Shown here in pieces: positions 35,441 to 47,963 of a stretch of 64,000 bases of DNA. Source of the stretch: Cornus controversa. Its lineage: Eukaryota > Streptophyta > Magnoliopsida > Cornales > Cornaceae. The stretch is from NCBI GenBank assembly GCA_026545225.1, contig CM048845.1:15407001-15471000 (forward strand), written 5' to 3'. Every line of letters starts with the position of its first letter. The stretch's first letter is position 1. The notes beneath the pieces were generated by a model. It saw only the letters and a list, made by a program, of their open reading frames with translations. It was not told the origin of the DNA and searched no databases. The translations under genes were made by a program, and so were the position numbers.

Positions 35441-38400
35441 CTATTCCCAGTAAAAGGGAAGTGTGTGTTGGGTTTCATTATCAGAGGAGGAATCGGGCCA
35501 TACGTGAAACATTCCCTGGCACTGGACTCCAGTATCACTAGCAGTGGAAACATGAACAGAATTCATTGGTTCTAGACTGTTATAATGAAGGCTTGGACCT
35601 AAGGGATGCGGCACTGGGATTGAACTGGGCGGTACCATGTGGCTCAGACTGATCCTAGATGTCTGTGTCGTTGGCGATGACAGAAGAGAGAGAGCACAAT
35701 CTGAGTTGAGGACTTGATTTGATAAACCATCACAGAACATTTCGCGGCTATCCCTACCACTTCCTGATGAAGCAATGGTTTTGAGAAGTGGCTGGCATAC
35801 TGAAGCTTCTGGAACTGTTTGGTTGCTGAGCGCATGGGTAGTGCTGTGCATAAAACTGAATTGTTTCTCTCCTTTATAGCTGCAAGAGGAGGATCCCGGG
35901 AATAGGTTTTGTTTGTCAAACAAGTGTAACTGTGGAAACTGGTTATAAAGCTTGTCATCTTGTTCGGCTTTGACAACTCCAGCCAAGACGGGGTTCGCCA
36001 GTGCGGTTGTTGAATAGACTTGTGGAGTGGAGAATGGAAACAATCTGCTAGCTGAAAGGAGTGCATAGAGCATTAATTTAAAGAATGTGACAACACTTTT
36101 GAATAGAAAGTGAGAAAGAAGAGTCTATCAGCATAATATATATCCAGTTTTATTAGTCTCTTCCTTCAATCATTCAATCAATTACCCCAAGTGACTTCTA
36201 ACATATGCTAAATTTGAGACAGCAACAAATGATAAATAGAATCAACTGGGATTTAAAACTAACTGGAGTATCTTGTGTTTGAAGCAACTATCTTGCATTT
36301 GGAACTAACTGAGAGATATATCTTATCAAATACACATGACAAAAACTGTAGGGTCATACTTCGCAAATTGTTTTAGATTGTGTACAGTTCAGTGAATCCA
36401 AATAAATTCGGCGTTGAAGTAAATTTCTAAAAATCTGAGACCTATAACTGGGGAAAGCTGAAGAGTACCATTGAGAAGATTACAAGAGGAGTACTCTATT
36501 GAAGCTACAAATTCAGTAGCATATTCTGATTATCACCATTTCCCCCTCAGAAATAACTGTCTACAAATTCAATCACATACTCTAATCATCACCATTTTTT
36601 GTTTGAAAGGAATAAAAGATATAGGCAGTGGAAAATCATTTTAGAGGCCAGTAAGGTAAATCTTTCCTCGAATTTCTCCCAAACAAACATCACATGTGTT
36701 GGAGAATATCATTATTGAGTGATTTAAGCCTTGATAGAATATTAGATTGGAGTGATTCATGGGAGTGATTCTAGGAATCCTCCATCAATATATTTTTCAT
36801 ATTTATTACAAGTATATTGTTTCACCTATAAATAGAGGTGATCATTGGAAACAAAAATAAGAGAGAATACAATGAAAGAAATGTAGGTTTTGTGTGCTGT
36901 GAACGTCGGCCATAGTGGCCAAACCACGTTATATTCTTCTTTAAGAAAAGGAAGAACAAAAAGAATTGTCTGAGGACCCATTCCAACCATGCCCTTTGAA
37001 ATCGTGGGTACAATGTAAACCTCGCTTATCAACATAACCTATAAACCATGAATATTGCTTAAATGGGGACTTGAACTTGAGAGCTCAAGGTAATTATCTT
37101 GAGACCTTACCATCCGAGCAAACCTGTCCATTTATTTGGTGGGGGGAGGAATAAACAATACAAAGGGAACAAAAAGATTTAAAGAGTTTGTGAAGGAAAT
37201 ATTTACTCCAAAAAGAGTTTGTTTGTATTTATATCCATGCATACATGTGCTTGTGTGTCCATAGATATGTGCACTAAAGCTGAAATTGAATTCATTTCGA
37301 ACCTTATTACTGTCAACCAATAATGGGTTTAAATTGATGGGATACTGAGGAAAAAGTTTGAGTTCAAGTATAAATTATTTAACAGATGATCCAAACCTTG
37401 GTAATTGGACACAAAGTTTCCAGAACGTGACAGGGGTTCTGGCTGAGGCTTCCTTCGCCGACGATTGTGCCCATCTAGACGTTTCCTGCAGCTTCTCTTA
37501 CCATCATCAAATTCCTCTAGTGAATGAAACCTAAAAAGAGTGATGCAATAGTTGAGGAACATTAATCTTGTCAAAAAAATGCCCGCGCAGAAGACAAGGA
37601 TTTGTGGCAGGGGAGTATAAACAGCTCGGTATTACATAGATATTAGTTGAATTTAAAATTTGCAGTCACTGTGTATCTAATTAAGAAAAACAGTATAATG
37701 AAGGATGCAGTTTTAAATCTATAGCTCTACTTATGGAATCCACTTCTTCTGTTCCTTTCAGCTTTCAATATTAGTGCTCTTCATTTCAAGTAGAAAAATA
37801 TGGAATACATAATAACACATCAAAGGAGGAGCATTTGTGGATAAATCGTCTAAAGCTTATTAGGGTTGAGAGAAGCAAGTTTTCAGAATTATGATTTAGG
37901 CATTACTTTCAGTCCTTGAGCAAAATAAGACAATGTTTCTATAATTTGAAGTTAAGAAAATTTAGTATAACAGAAACTGATCAAAATATCAAAATAACAT
38001 GAAAGCCAAAATTTCTTGAAATCTTCATTGAAGTTAAATACCCTTCGGCCAAACCTTTTTGCAATGTTTTTCAGCCAAAATTGGCCCAACTGAAGGTGAC
38101 AAGTAATCTGTAGATGCTTTTTGACTGTTGAGAATAAATTGGTTCAAGGGAAACTATTGCAAAGATGGTGGCAAAAATGCAACACAATTCTCAGGCATGA
38201 AAGATCTCCGAGTGTGAACTAACCTATATTCTGATCACTCCTGAGTAGCAAGAGAAATCTATGTTCTTGAACCAGGTCAATTCAGGTGAAAAAAGCTATT
38301 CAATGGTTTTTTCTCCACCACCAGTACAACTACCATTGATGACCATGATTGTATGTTCTCATACCACTCATTTCAACCATTTCCAAAGTAAAAAAGGTTC

Positions 38401-39592
38401 AAAAGTGATTATAACATACCATTCAGTTCAGATTTCACAATTAACTGTCAAGTTCTAGGAGGTACATGTAATATTGAATAGAAATTAGAAAATGAACAAT
38501 TGATGACAACGCGAAGTGTCTCTTCAAGGGGAAAGATTCATTGTAAAATGACTACAAAAATATCTTTCTGCATATAATTACAACTAGCTAATTATTTTCT
38601 GATGCTAACTTCCAGCTCACCAATAATGCCCTGCTTCTCAGACTTTGCCCTCAATGATCCTCCTCATCATTGTTACAATCTTATAAGACACAAATAGCGA
38701 CCAGAAATTAGAGAAAACCCATAATGTGCTATTTATTGCATGCAAATAACACAACTGAACTTTCTTGTGTTGAACATAAACTTCCATCATAACAGTGTGA
38801 CATTAAGAGACCGTATCAAACCATTGATTAATTTACATATTGTTCTAATTTGATGCTTAAGATAATGATTATCACCAATCTCACAAGTTATTTGGTAGAT
38901 AACAGAAGAAGTCATAATTGAACTTATTCACATGCAGTGCAGTACAACAATTCCAAGCAATTGAAGCTATGAAACGAAAACAAATACTACAAACCAGAGC
39001 AAATAATAGACATTTGGTTTACATACTTGAGAACAAATGAAAATTGCTCGAATCAACATTGTATATAGTTTTGGAAGAAAATTCAAGTAATCCATAAATC
39101 CCTACAAACATATACGGTATAAAACACCAAATCAGCATATATTGTTGCTTACCAGATACACCAACACCACAATTCATACCTGCTGCACTGCTGGCAGAAG
39201 CGTTGTTTGTGACCGCGGATTGTCACCTCCGGAGTCTTGGAATGGAGCTCACAGACCTTATGGCGTCTATGGTACTCCCTGCAACCACTAAGGTCCGCAT
39301 TGCAACCGTCCACCAGGCACGATGCGGCCTGAATTCCATTATTAACTGCACGAGCCCTCTTTGAGGAGCCTGAAGGCGACAAGGCCATTTTGGAACCACC
39401 AGGACCTTTCAAATTGTCCCCAGTCTCATTTCCCAAATCAACCACCTGACCAAGCTTCAAATCTACTGAAAAATCCCCCATAATACCCTGTTCTTGAAAG
39501 CTACTTGACCCACTAACCGGATTGATATTCGAACTGGTTTGTTGCTGGAATTCAGTTAAATCCCAAGAAGGTGCCTTCAAATTCCAATCCAT
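35441..39592 (-). CDS. SPL13-like: SQUAMOSA promoter-binding-like transcription factor, SPL13/16 type, three coding exons
   Basis: Exons are 39592-39180, 37530-37397 and 36051-35441. The joints CAG|GTATGA, TTTTTAG|GTTTC, CAAG|GTTTGG and TTTCAG|CTAGC all keep frame, giving 385 aa. The SBP DNA-binding domain spans about residues 91-167: zinc site 1 C92, C97, C114, H117; zinc site 2 C133, C136, H140, C152; and an overlapping bipartite nuclear signal KRSCRKRL...RRRRK. The domain is split after CQQCSR, the conserved SBP intron site. The start [12 protein letters not shown] fits SPL13/16-type proteins; an in-frame ATG 15 bp upstream is less likely. The last exon contains the ALSLLSS peptide encoded by the miR156 site. 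Family members bind GTAC cores and control phase change and organ growth under miR156. Confidence 0.95.
35678..35697 (-). promoter_or_regulatory. miR156/157 target site in SPL coding sequence
   Basis: The + strand reads TGACAGAAGAGAGAGAGCAC, which is mature miR156 with one changed position. The minus-strand mRNA therefore carries the standard SPL target GTGCTCTCTCTCTTCTGTCA, encoding ALSLLSS in exon 3. This predicts repression by miR156 in juvenile tissue. Confidence 0.95.
37060..37125 (-). repeat. tRNA-like SINE head in SPL intron
   Basis: On the minus strand TGCTCGGATGGTAAGG resembles an A box and AGTTCAAGTCCCC a B box, at a spacing like that of a class II tRNA. No complete cloverleaf or tail was established, so a tRNA-derived SINE remnant is more likely than a tRNA gene. 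It lies in the intron between exons 2 and 3. Confidence 0.35.
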
Positions 39593-39715
39593 ATATCTAT
39601 ACCTCAAACCCTATTACCCCCAATTACAACTTAATCTTCACTTCCACTACTTAATCACACTTACATGAAGAACATACTTCACATTTGCATCAAAACAAAA
39701 ACAGAGTATAACCAG

Positions 39716-40346
39716 TCAAGAACAACAACAGTTTGTACCAAGTGGACCTGTAATTGAAACAGACACAATTAATAACAAAACCAATTCATAGAAATATGTA
39801 TTGGGTAGCTTGAAAACGTTGAATTTCACCTAAAACCAAGAAGCTATAAATAAATCATGCATGAATAAATAAGCAAAGAAGGTAGAGAAAAGCTAGAACT
39901 CCATATAGGCATCTAAAAGCACATTTCAATTTACAAAAAATAAAAATAAAAATCAAATTAAAAAATAATGCAAGAAACCCAAATTAGAGACATAAAACTA
40001 CCAGGCAGTGAAGTTCCACAGACAACACCAAGAAATTTGGAAGCTGATATAGGAAGAAAAGCAAGTACTAACAAGAAGGGATTAATTATTTGCAGAGAGA
40101 GAAAGAGAGAGAGAGATAGAGAGAGTGAGTGAAAGAGAGAGTACTTACAGTTGAGGACAAATGTGGCAGAAGAAAACTGGCTTGAGCTTTCCAGCCATTC
40201 ATTCCCTGACATGGATTCCATTTAAAATTGATTAAAGAGAATAGTTAAGGGAAAAGAAATAAAAAATAAAAAAATAAAAAGCTGAGGAGTGTAGGATAAG
40301 AATAGTCACTACCTGCATCTTTTAGAGAAGACCACTGTGGATTCAT
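39716..40346 (-). promoter_or_regulatory. Spliced 5' leader of SPL gene with a 40-codon upstream ORF
   Basis: Predicted leader exons end at 40313 (GATGCAG|GTAGTG), span 40205-40149 (ATGTCAG|GGAATG to AACT|GTAAGT) and resume at 39747 (ATTACAG|GTCCAC). An ATG at 40346 (MNPQWSSLKDAG...) stays open across both introns and ends at TGA 39716-39718, 124 bp before the SPL start codon. The introns are about 107 and 401 bp; the second contains a GA-rich tract (40097-40140). This is inferred from splice motifs only. If right, the uORF could lower SPL translation. Confidence 0.45.
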
Positions 40347-40429
40347 TGTGATTTGTGCTTGTGGACAAAGAGAAATAATGTATTGAAGTGGAAGAGAGTA
40401 CAGCTAAAAGTTTCCATAAAGAGAAATAT

Positions 40430-40500
40430 TAAGCTAGAGTTTTATTGTGTATATATGTACCTAATATATACTATATTATATATATAGATATATGTAGGAG
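40430..40500 (-). promoter_or_regulatory. Possible SPL core promoter
   Basis: Several TATATA stretches (about 40446-40495) lie 80-150 bp upstream of the uORF ATG on the minus strand. Their order relative to the predicted first leader exon fits a core promoter, but the exact TATA box cannot be chosen. Confidence 0.3.
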
Positions 40501-40509
40501 TAGCTTTTA

Positions 40510-41480
40510 TATTTTTAATTATACTACTTGCTAAGCTTCGTTTGAAAGTTGCTAGTTGAAAAAGATAGGGTAATAGGGACAGGTGGTTCGTTCCTTTCAA
40601 CTTTACAGTCTACAGACCAGAAAAAAAAAAAAAAAAAAGTACACTAAAGGATGGATGGTGATAAAGACAAAGCATGTGGCATTGTGTTTCACATTTGATG
40701 GCATGTTTTATTATTTTGGGCATCTTTCAGTTTGAAATGTTGAATATTTGGTGTCACCTTACTTTTTAAGTGTGAAAGTGTGGAGGACAAACATTATATT
40801 ATATATGTTTAGGCTAGTTTAGTCACATATTATATTATATGTTGACCAGTGCTTGTGATGATGGAGAGACCGATATGGAAAAAAATCACTTGGCTTAATT
40901 AGGACAAAGAACTTTCAAGTGGGGTCCATTTAAACTCGAGTTCAATGTGAAAACAAATCACTGGAATTAGGACATGAAATCAAGTGATTTTAAAGTGGAT
41001 CCATTTAATACTGAGTTCGGATTCAAATGCTATCCAAACCCGAGTTTGCATTATGAGTTGGATTTTATTTACAAAGTCGTCCTTGCCGGATGGACCCATA
41101 ATTATTTAAATGAATCCTAATATGATGAAACCAGAAACAAGCACGGTGCGAGGCAGATCTTTTAATTTTAGATTTAAAAAAATTACATTCCAAATCGAAT
41201 AAATGTAATTAGGATCGAATCGGATCTTGGGTCAAATTCAATTAATTTTATGCTTTTTAGCAGAATATTTGGATAGTAAAATAAAGGATATTATTAATTA
41301 TGAGGAAAAAAATAAAATTAAAGAGAGTGTTAATCCTTCATCATGTTTCTATAATTAGGGAAGGAAAAGATTTTAAAGTATATTAGTCACTCTTACTGAA
41401 ACTGAATTTACCAAAATTCTTTCTATAGTCTAAAAAAGAATATTAAGTTACTAATAAATTAAAGGCCTTATAGCAAGCAC
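40510..41480. other. Intergenic region upstream of SPL, no gene seen
   Basis: AT-rich, with a 17-18-base A tract near 40621-40638 and no credible ORF. It may contain distal SPL regulatory sequence. Confidence 0.4.
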
Positions 41481-41512
41481 ATCTATAAGGTAAATGTGTC
41501 TATGTTAGATTT

Positions 41513-41750
41513 GAATTGAACTAAATTTATTCAAATTCGAAATCAATGTGCCGATTCAGTACTCCCAAATATAATCACTTGATTATCATAAATTGTGTTA
41601 ATGCAAAAATTCACACAATCCGATTTGACGCATGAACTGAACTAAATTTCTTTAAATTCAAAATCAAGGCATCAATTCGGTACTCCCAAATATAACCACT
41701 GGATTATCATAAATTGTGTTGATGCAAAAATTCGCATGATCCGATTCGAC
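41513..41750. repeat. 120-bp tandem duplication across an LTR edge
   Basis: Two adjacent diverged copies share CAAATATAA.CACT.GATTATCATAAATTG followed by TGTT(A/G)ATGCAAAAATTC. The second half is the outer end of the LTR described next, so the duplication covers flank plus LTR start. Confidence 0.7.
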
Positions 41751-44665
41751 GCGACCTTCCTCACTTTGACGATCAAGTTAGTACCTGCAATCATATAAAC
41801 CCCTCCAATTATCATCTCTAATTCAACTAGGAAAGATATTAAGAGATAAAGTAGCTTCAACTATACCTTATCTCATCCCTTTAACTCCTTTGTTCTTTGG
41901 ACTTCAGATCAGTCTAAATTTTTTGTATCAGTTTTCCTCCATTCCCAAGTTTGCTTGTCGAACATAGGGAATTTCGAGTTGCTTATATTCTTTCTTCATT
42001 TTCAATCTGACGTAACCTCTTTTGGAAAGTATCTTTCCACTAGGAACCAAGCTCAACTGAGCTTATTTTCTTTTGTCTTGACCCTTTAATAAGAAAAGTA
42101 GTCGGCTTTCCCTTTAATAAGGGGAGTTGTTGCTCACATTTTAATAAGAGGAAACATTGTAACATTGGGTTTCACTCAGTCCTTTAAGGAGGTTCGTAGT
42201 TTCACCCCTTTAATAAGGGGTAGTCTTGGGCTTCACTTAGTCCATTAAAGAGGGTTCGTAGTCTCGATCCTCATGAGCTCGCCCATTTGATTAGGGGTGC
42301 ACAAAGAACCGTCGGAACCGGAATCGAAACTAGAACCGTATGGAACCGAACTGAACCATCGCTACGGTTCCGGTTCTGGTTCTATTTTTTAGGAACCGTT
42401 GATTACGGTTCCGGTTCCAGGTTCATTAGAACCGAACCGAACCGGAACCGTTACTGTTACTAATTTTATACATATATATTTATTATATTATTATAACGGT
42501 TTGTATACCCTAAGTCCCTAATTCAATTTCAGACGTTCTCTCTCACGCCTCTCACTCCTCGACGCCTCTCAAGCTTCCAAGTTCTAGTGACATCTTCGGA
42601 TTCAATTTCAGAAGTTCTCTCTCACGTCTCTCACTCCTCGACGCCTCTCAAGCTTCCAAGTTCTAGCGACATCTTCGGTGAGTTACAACGGAGTATTCTA
42701 GCATCATCATATAACGTTTCCAAACCAAAACCCTAGCCTCACCGACCAGCGATATGCTCTCGGTTTCTGCACGGCGATAACTTCTTGACCGGCGATATGC
42801 TCTCGTTTTCTGCAAGATCTGGTTTCGTGTTTCTGTAAGATCTGCATCGATGGACTCCAATCACCGTTAAGGGAGATCTGATTAGTGAATCCGGTGCGAT
42901 TCCGACATTGATTTCACTCCACTGGTGTACCGATCCGCCATGATTGCTTGCTTAATCTCTCACTCCGTGAAGAAAACAATAATCTGTCAGTTTAAATTTG
43001 TAGTTTGCTCTGATGGTTAAGATTTTAACAAATTTACATAATACCAAATTCTTGTTTTGCTATGTAGTTGGTTTTCTTCTTGTTTTATGATAGATCTTGT
43101 TTTGCTTTAGTGAGATAACAGAGTAGTTTAGGTTTAGTTGGATTAAAAAAAAAAGGAAAGAACCGCGGTTCAGAACCAAACCGAACCGTACACTACGGTT
43201 CGGTTCCGTTCGGTTCCATCCCTCAACGGTTCCGGTTCTGGTTCTAAATTTGAGGAACCGTTGGGAACGGTTCCGGTTCCGGTTCTGCCAGGAACCGCAA
43301 GGAACCGAACCGTGTGCACCCCTACCTTTGATAAGGAATTATCATCATAGCCTTGGGCTTCACTCAGCTCTTTAAGAGGGTTCGTAGGCTCACCCCTTCT
43401 CATAAGGGAGTTTGTAGTTTCGAGCTTCGTTGGCTCACCTTTAATAAGGGGAGGTGTCAGTTCACTTTTAATAAGGAAAGGTATCGGCTCACCCATATTC
43501 TACTGGAAAAATAAACTTGGTCTTTGGGCAATTCGTATATTGCCTTCCAGTTGAAGGATTTTAAACTCTTCCCTCACAGTCGTAGAACGGGTGCAACAAC
43601 TTCAAATAGAACCTGGAACTCTGTGGACCTCCAAAATATCTGTTTTTGGCCACAAGGTAATCCTGGATATAACCTTTCGCGTCCAAAATTTTTGCCACAA
43701 TCCGATAAGAAACGAAAAAGTTATGCCCATTTTACTAACTGTTGTTCTAAGAAAAACTAATCTGGAACAACTTTAAACGAACTTTTCCTTTATCAAACAA
43801 ACTCCTTTTGAGCTGAATTTTTTCCATATGATGGTCATGGACGTTAGCTTTGATTTGCCACTAATATTAGGTCATTCTGATATGTATAAAAGGATATATG
43901 TTCAAAACATTGAAGTATATTCAGAGCAATCCTGATAGTAAATAATAATAAAAAAAAGAATTTACATTCTCATCAGAAAGCCTTGTCAAACTCAAAGATT
44001 TTTTTTTTTTTACAAGATAGCTCTATTTTTTAGCTTCGTTTTGGTGAAAACGGTAACTCAATCTAATATCGGATGAAGGAGATATAATTGTTTTAGTGGT
44101 TGTATGTCCTATTGAAAAATCCTGCAAATTTCATTTTCAAGCTTTTTTCAATGACCCCCTTGACCGAAGACTTGCAGTGATTGAGTTCTGGCTGCCTCCA
44201 AACTGGATCGCATCGAAACGATAATTTTTTCAAGAATCTAATCATTTCCCACAGATGGCGCCAAATGTTAATGTAAAAATTCACACTATCTGGTTCAATG
44301 CAAACTTCCTGCAAAATAAAAGAGGCGTTATCGTACCAGCGATTTACCAGCGAGGTGCCAAATGGGTACACTCCAACGATGAAATAAGTACTTGTAATTG
44401 TATAAATAGAAAAGTGAATCTACAATTAATATTTATGTACCTTTTTTATGTGTCTCGACGCTTCTTTTTATAGGAGAATGTTTAGAAGTTGCATTCAAGT
44501 AGGATACACATTCAGTTACCTTCTCCAATTCTACTAAGAGAGATATTAGGGGATAAAGTAGTTATCATTATCCTTCAACTGTAACTTATCTCATCACTTT
44601 GACTCATTTGTCATTTGAACATCCGATCAATCTAAATTTTATGTACCAAATTGAATTTGGAATAA
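41715..44665 (-). mobile_element. Non-coding LTR retroelement (LARD-like)
   Basis: The right LTR (about 44265-44665) and a shorter left LTR (about 41715-41935) share TGTT.ATG.AAAAATTC at the outer edge, GAT(A/C)AAAGTAG-type sequence, ACTTATCTCATC-like and ATCAATCTAAATTTT-like blocks. On the minus strand the right LTR is followed by TTTGGCGCCATCTGTGGGAA (about 44237-44257), the primer-site/leader motif seen in many plant gypsy-type elements, so the element reads right to left. The internal 2.3 kb contains no gag or pol; it has repeated CCTTTAATAAGGGG-type phrases and a nested hAT-like element. The left LTR appears internally deleted. Confidence 0.6.
42292..43324. mobile_element. hAT-like element with GGTTCCGGTTC arms (1033 bp)
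   Basis: Ends TAGGGGTGCACA...GTGCACCCCTA are inverted repeats. Octamers CATTTGAT (42284-42291) and CCTTTGAT (43325-43332) match 7 of 8, as a hAT target duplication would. Subterminal arms of GGAACCGAACCG type fill the first and last 150 bp. The centre contains a 79-bp tandem duplication (about 42522-42680) that looks like captured leader or exon sequence ending at a TTCGGTGAGT donor-like site. No transposase is visible. Confidence 0.7.
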
Positions 44666-44679
44666 TAATAAGATTTTTT

Positions 44680-47340
44680 TTTAGGATAACTACTAGTTGG
44701 TATTAGATCATGTTAATCTCAAATCCAGACTTATCTCATCTAATGAATACAAAATTGTAATTGGTGTAGTCTCTCCTATCACTGGTCGTGCTAGTTGATA
44801 ATTGAAATAAACATGTAAAAGCAATTCACAGTTTTCTCTCATTTGGGTTGGCCTAAGTAAACCCTAGATTCAGTTATAGGACCCAAAGTTTGGTTGGTCT
44901 TAGAAGACTTCAATAGCTTTTCAGTTTGATTTTTAAATGTAGGTTAGCCCTTATCTTACTTTGGGGCCCTTAAAAAAATTAATTAAAATCTAAAAAATAT
45001 TTGTACTGTCAAATTTTAATTTTACCGTATATTTTCTGGCTTTACGTTCTCTCTCTACATATACAAATATACACGCGGTCCACAAGCAGTTTCTTATGCA
45101 TAAGGATGCAAGTATTGTTCTCCATTAAAATTATTTTTTCTTAGATGAGACAAATAGGAAAGACATAACAAAGGACATATCCAACACTACTGTGGATCAG
45201 ACTTGTGGCCTAGTGGTATCTCCACTCTTTTCAAAATGAAAGGTGGACATGAGATTTGAATGAGAAACTGACCCTTTTATTATGGATTGATAAGCGATGA
45301 ATGTTGCATATTCACATTCCTTTATTTGGATATGTTAATCCCTTATTTGTAATTTCTGTTTAGTTTTATGTTGCTTTTGTGCATTTGTTCTTTTTAGAGC
45401 TTATCCCGAAAATATGGCCATTCCCAATGATTTCGAGCACTAAAGAATAATTTTGTATACAAGGAAGCAAAGGCCGAGTCAACCAAGAGAGATGGGCCAT
45501 TGCAGCAAATTCAGAAGAGCAACCATTTATAATCCATTGTAAATGATATTATGATATATCGTGAATACCACATTACGATTGATTGTAAGTGGGGTAGATA
45601 GCTGTCATTGTCACCCACTTGGCCTCTTGATTATGAAACTTCCTCAACAAGCTTGACACGATTTTTATGGGATATTTTGAGCTTCAATTCAGATATATAC
45701 ATGTAATATAGTCTCATACAAGGTAGATAGATATACTTAGACATATACTTAATATAAAAGGATTCTAGATATAGAAAGGATGAGAGAGAAATACCATTGA
45801 AGGCTTTGACAAAGCTTTGAAGATCACATGTAGCTTGGATTTCCTCTGTCTATCGAGCATTTTCTTCTCACCATGATCAACTAAACACCTCTCTAGGACT
45901 TTGATGAAACCCTAGCCAAGTAATTAAAAATGTTCTAGTAACTTTAAATTGGGGATTTTGTATATGTATATGTATAATTACATTGCCTTGAGGCTTATTT
46001 TCAATATAAGTGTTTCTATTGCTTAAATTCATTTGTAGCAAGCTATAATTCTTGTCTTAGGACTTAAGATTGCTTTAAATGATCTCTTACATATTTATTT
46101 TTTGTGATTAAAAGTATGATGACTTTGTAATCGTTTTCCCTGAATGTTTCAACTCTTGTTTTGATAGTCAATGCTTAGAAAAAATGATTTGTGCTACACT
46201 TAGTTAATTAGGTAATTAGTGTAACGTAAGTAGGTAAACAAGTCATGGTAATCGAAGATGGACTATGCTTAATTAGGGTTTACGTATTCTCTTGACGACA
46301 TCAATGTGAGCTATAAGCCACACAAGTCATAGTTACATATATATGTTGTTTTCCCATATTAATGCAATTGGTTATGGTTATGAAGCTAGTGGTGTAGTCC
46401 AAACCATTGTTCTTTCTCTTAATCTCAAACTTATTTCATTTATCATAATTTCATTACATGCAATAGTTTAAACAAACTATTCAAATTCCTTCCTTGAATT
46501 GAACCGGACATCATCTTAATACCTTAACAATTAAGACATGTAGTCTTTACGGGATCGACACCCTTCATAGTCCTATTCTGTCAATGATTCGTTCTATTGC
46601 GAGTGGTAAATATAATTTTTGATAGGCAACACAAAAGGTCACATCATGGATTTTAGTGCAGCTAGTTCTTAAGGTTAATTTCAAAGTAATTGTATACTTG
46701 CTGATTTTTCTTTTACTGATAGCAACACTTCAAACCTTTGAATGGCCAAGAGGTGCACCTTTTTGGCCCGAACCACTATGGGTTGCACCACTTTGTTCCT
46801 AACCGACCCTAACTACTGCCTTGCAACTGGACAGGCCGGGGCCGGGCAACATGCGCATGTGTTGGATTGGTTGAACCTAACTTGGGTTAACTTTTGCAAA
46901 AATAGGGTGCCTATTGGGGCCAAACCCAAGTCCTTTTTTAGCATATATAAGAACAATATCTTTTTTCCAAATCTTCCAATGTGGGATATTCTACTTTCTT
47001 CCCATGATCAAATGAGTTACTTTGAATCTAATTCTCATTCCCTTCAAATAGTTTTGAGCAAATATATATACAACATTCATTTTCTCTCTGGAAGAACATG
47101 TTCTAATGTGAACCGTCTCAATAGCCTTAGTAGGTCCTACTCCAATTTTGACCCAACGTATGTTTGTTCAAAACCTAAATTTCCTGACATCTATTTACAT
47201 ATTATCAAGAACTGGATGATGGATTGATTTGGATGTTTTAGGGTGTTATTTTAATATGGAATGGAACCTCTTATAGATTACTAGATTAGGATCAAAACGT
47301 CATTCATCCAAAGAGTTGTAGCTTATACATACATTATATA

Positions 47341-47371
<31 letters not shown>

Positions 47372-47900
47372 TTGGTGAAGTTTACAAAAGAAGGAACATA
47401 AATCATTCACCGGTAAAGCGGAATAAAAAACAAAGGGAGTAGGAGTGAAATCTCGGGAATCAAAGGTGAAAGCAAATGCCATAATAGAGTTGATATGACT
47501 GCAGTTGCACTTTTTTTTGTAAAAGTATATACATGTACAATGGAGTGTGTTTAAAGGTTGACCAAAGGTCCATTAGCCCAATACTAGTACAAAGTATTTT
47601 TTTTAAAAAAAAAAAAATCCAAAATTTAGGAGGAATGGAAATATACTAGTCTTCATTGACAGTCAACCCATACTCAGATATTTTTGGAGAATTTTGCACT
47701 ACTTTTCAATGCTGACATGTCACTGGCTGATTGGCTCATTGCATGTGTGGAGTTTTCCTAAAATTGTGCTACTGAATTATAACCCAAACCATAACACCCA
47801 AAATCAAAATTCAAAAAGAGTTGATGATCAGAACGTGGGTGGTTCATATCCCGCTATAATCTCATCCATTACACCACATTCAAATCAAAACTGAATCCAC
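44680..47900. other. Intergenic region, no supported gene
   Basis: A possible tRNA-derived SINE head lies at about 45205-45275 (GTGGCCTAGTGGTATC as A box, degenerate B box). The 161-codon open frame at 46742-47227 has no recognisable domain or conserved composition and is not called as a gene. A TA microsatellite lies at about 47336-47372. Confidence 0.4.
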
Positions 47901-47963
47901 CAAAAACCTCTAACATTCATTCAATTCAAACACCACTCACTATACAGAAAAGCCATTGATGGA

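Noticed and set aside
37060..37125. tRNA gene on the minus strand
   Set aside because: A and B box-like motifs are present, but I could not build a complete cloverleaf; a SINE head is more likely.
46742..47227. 161-codon open frame (MAKRCTFLARTTMG...)
   Set aside because: No domain, no splice or promoter context, composition like the surrounding non-coding DNA; the sequence around it resembles retroelement debris.
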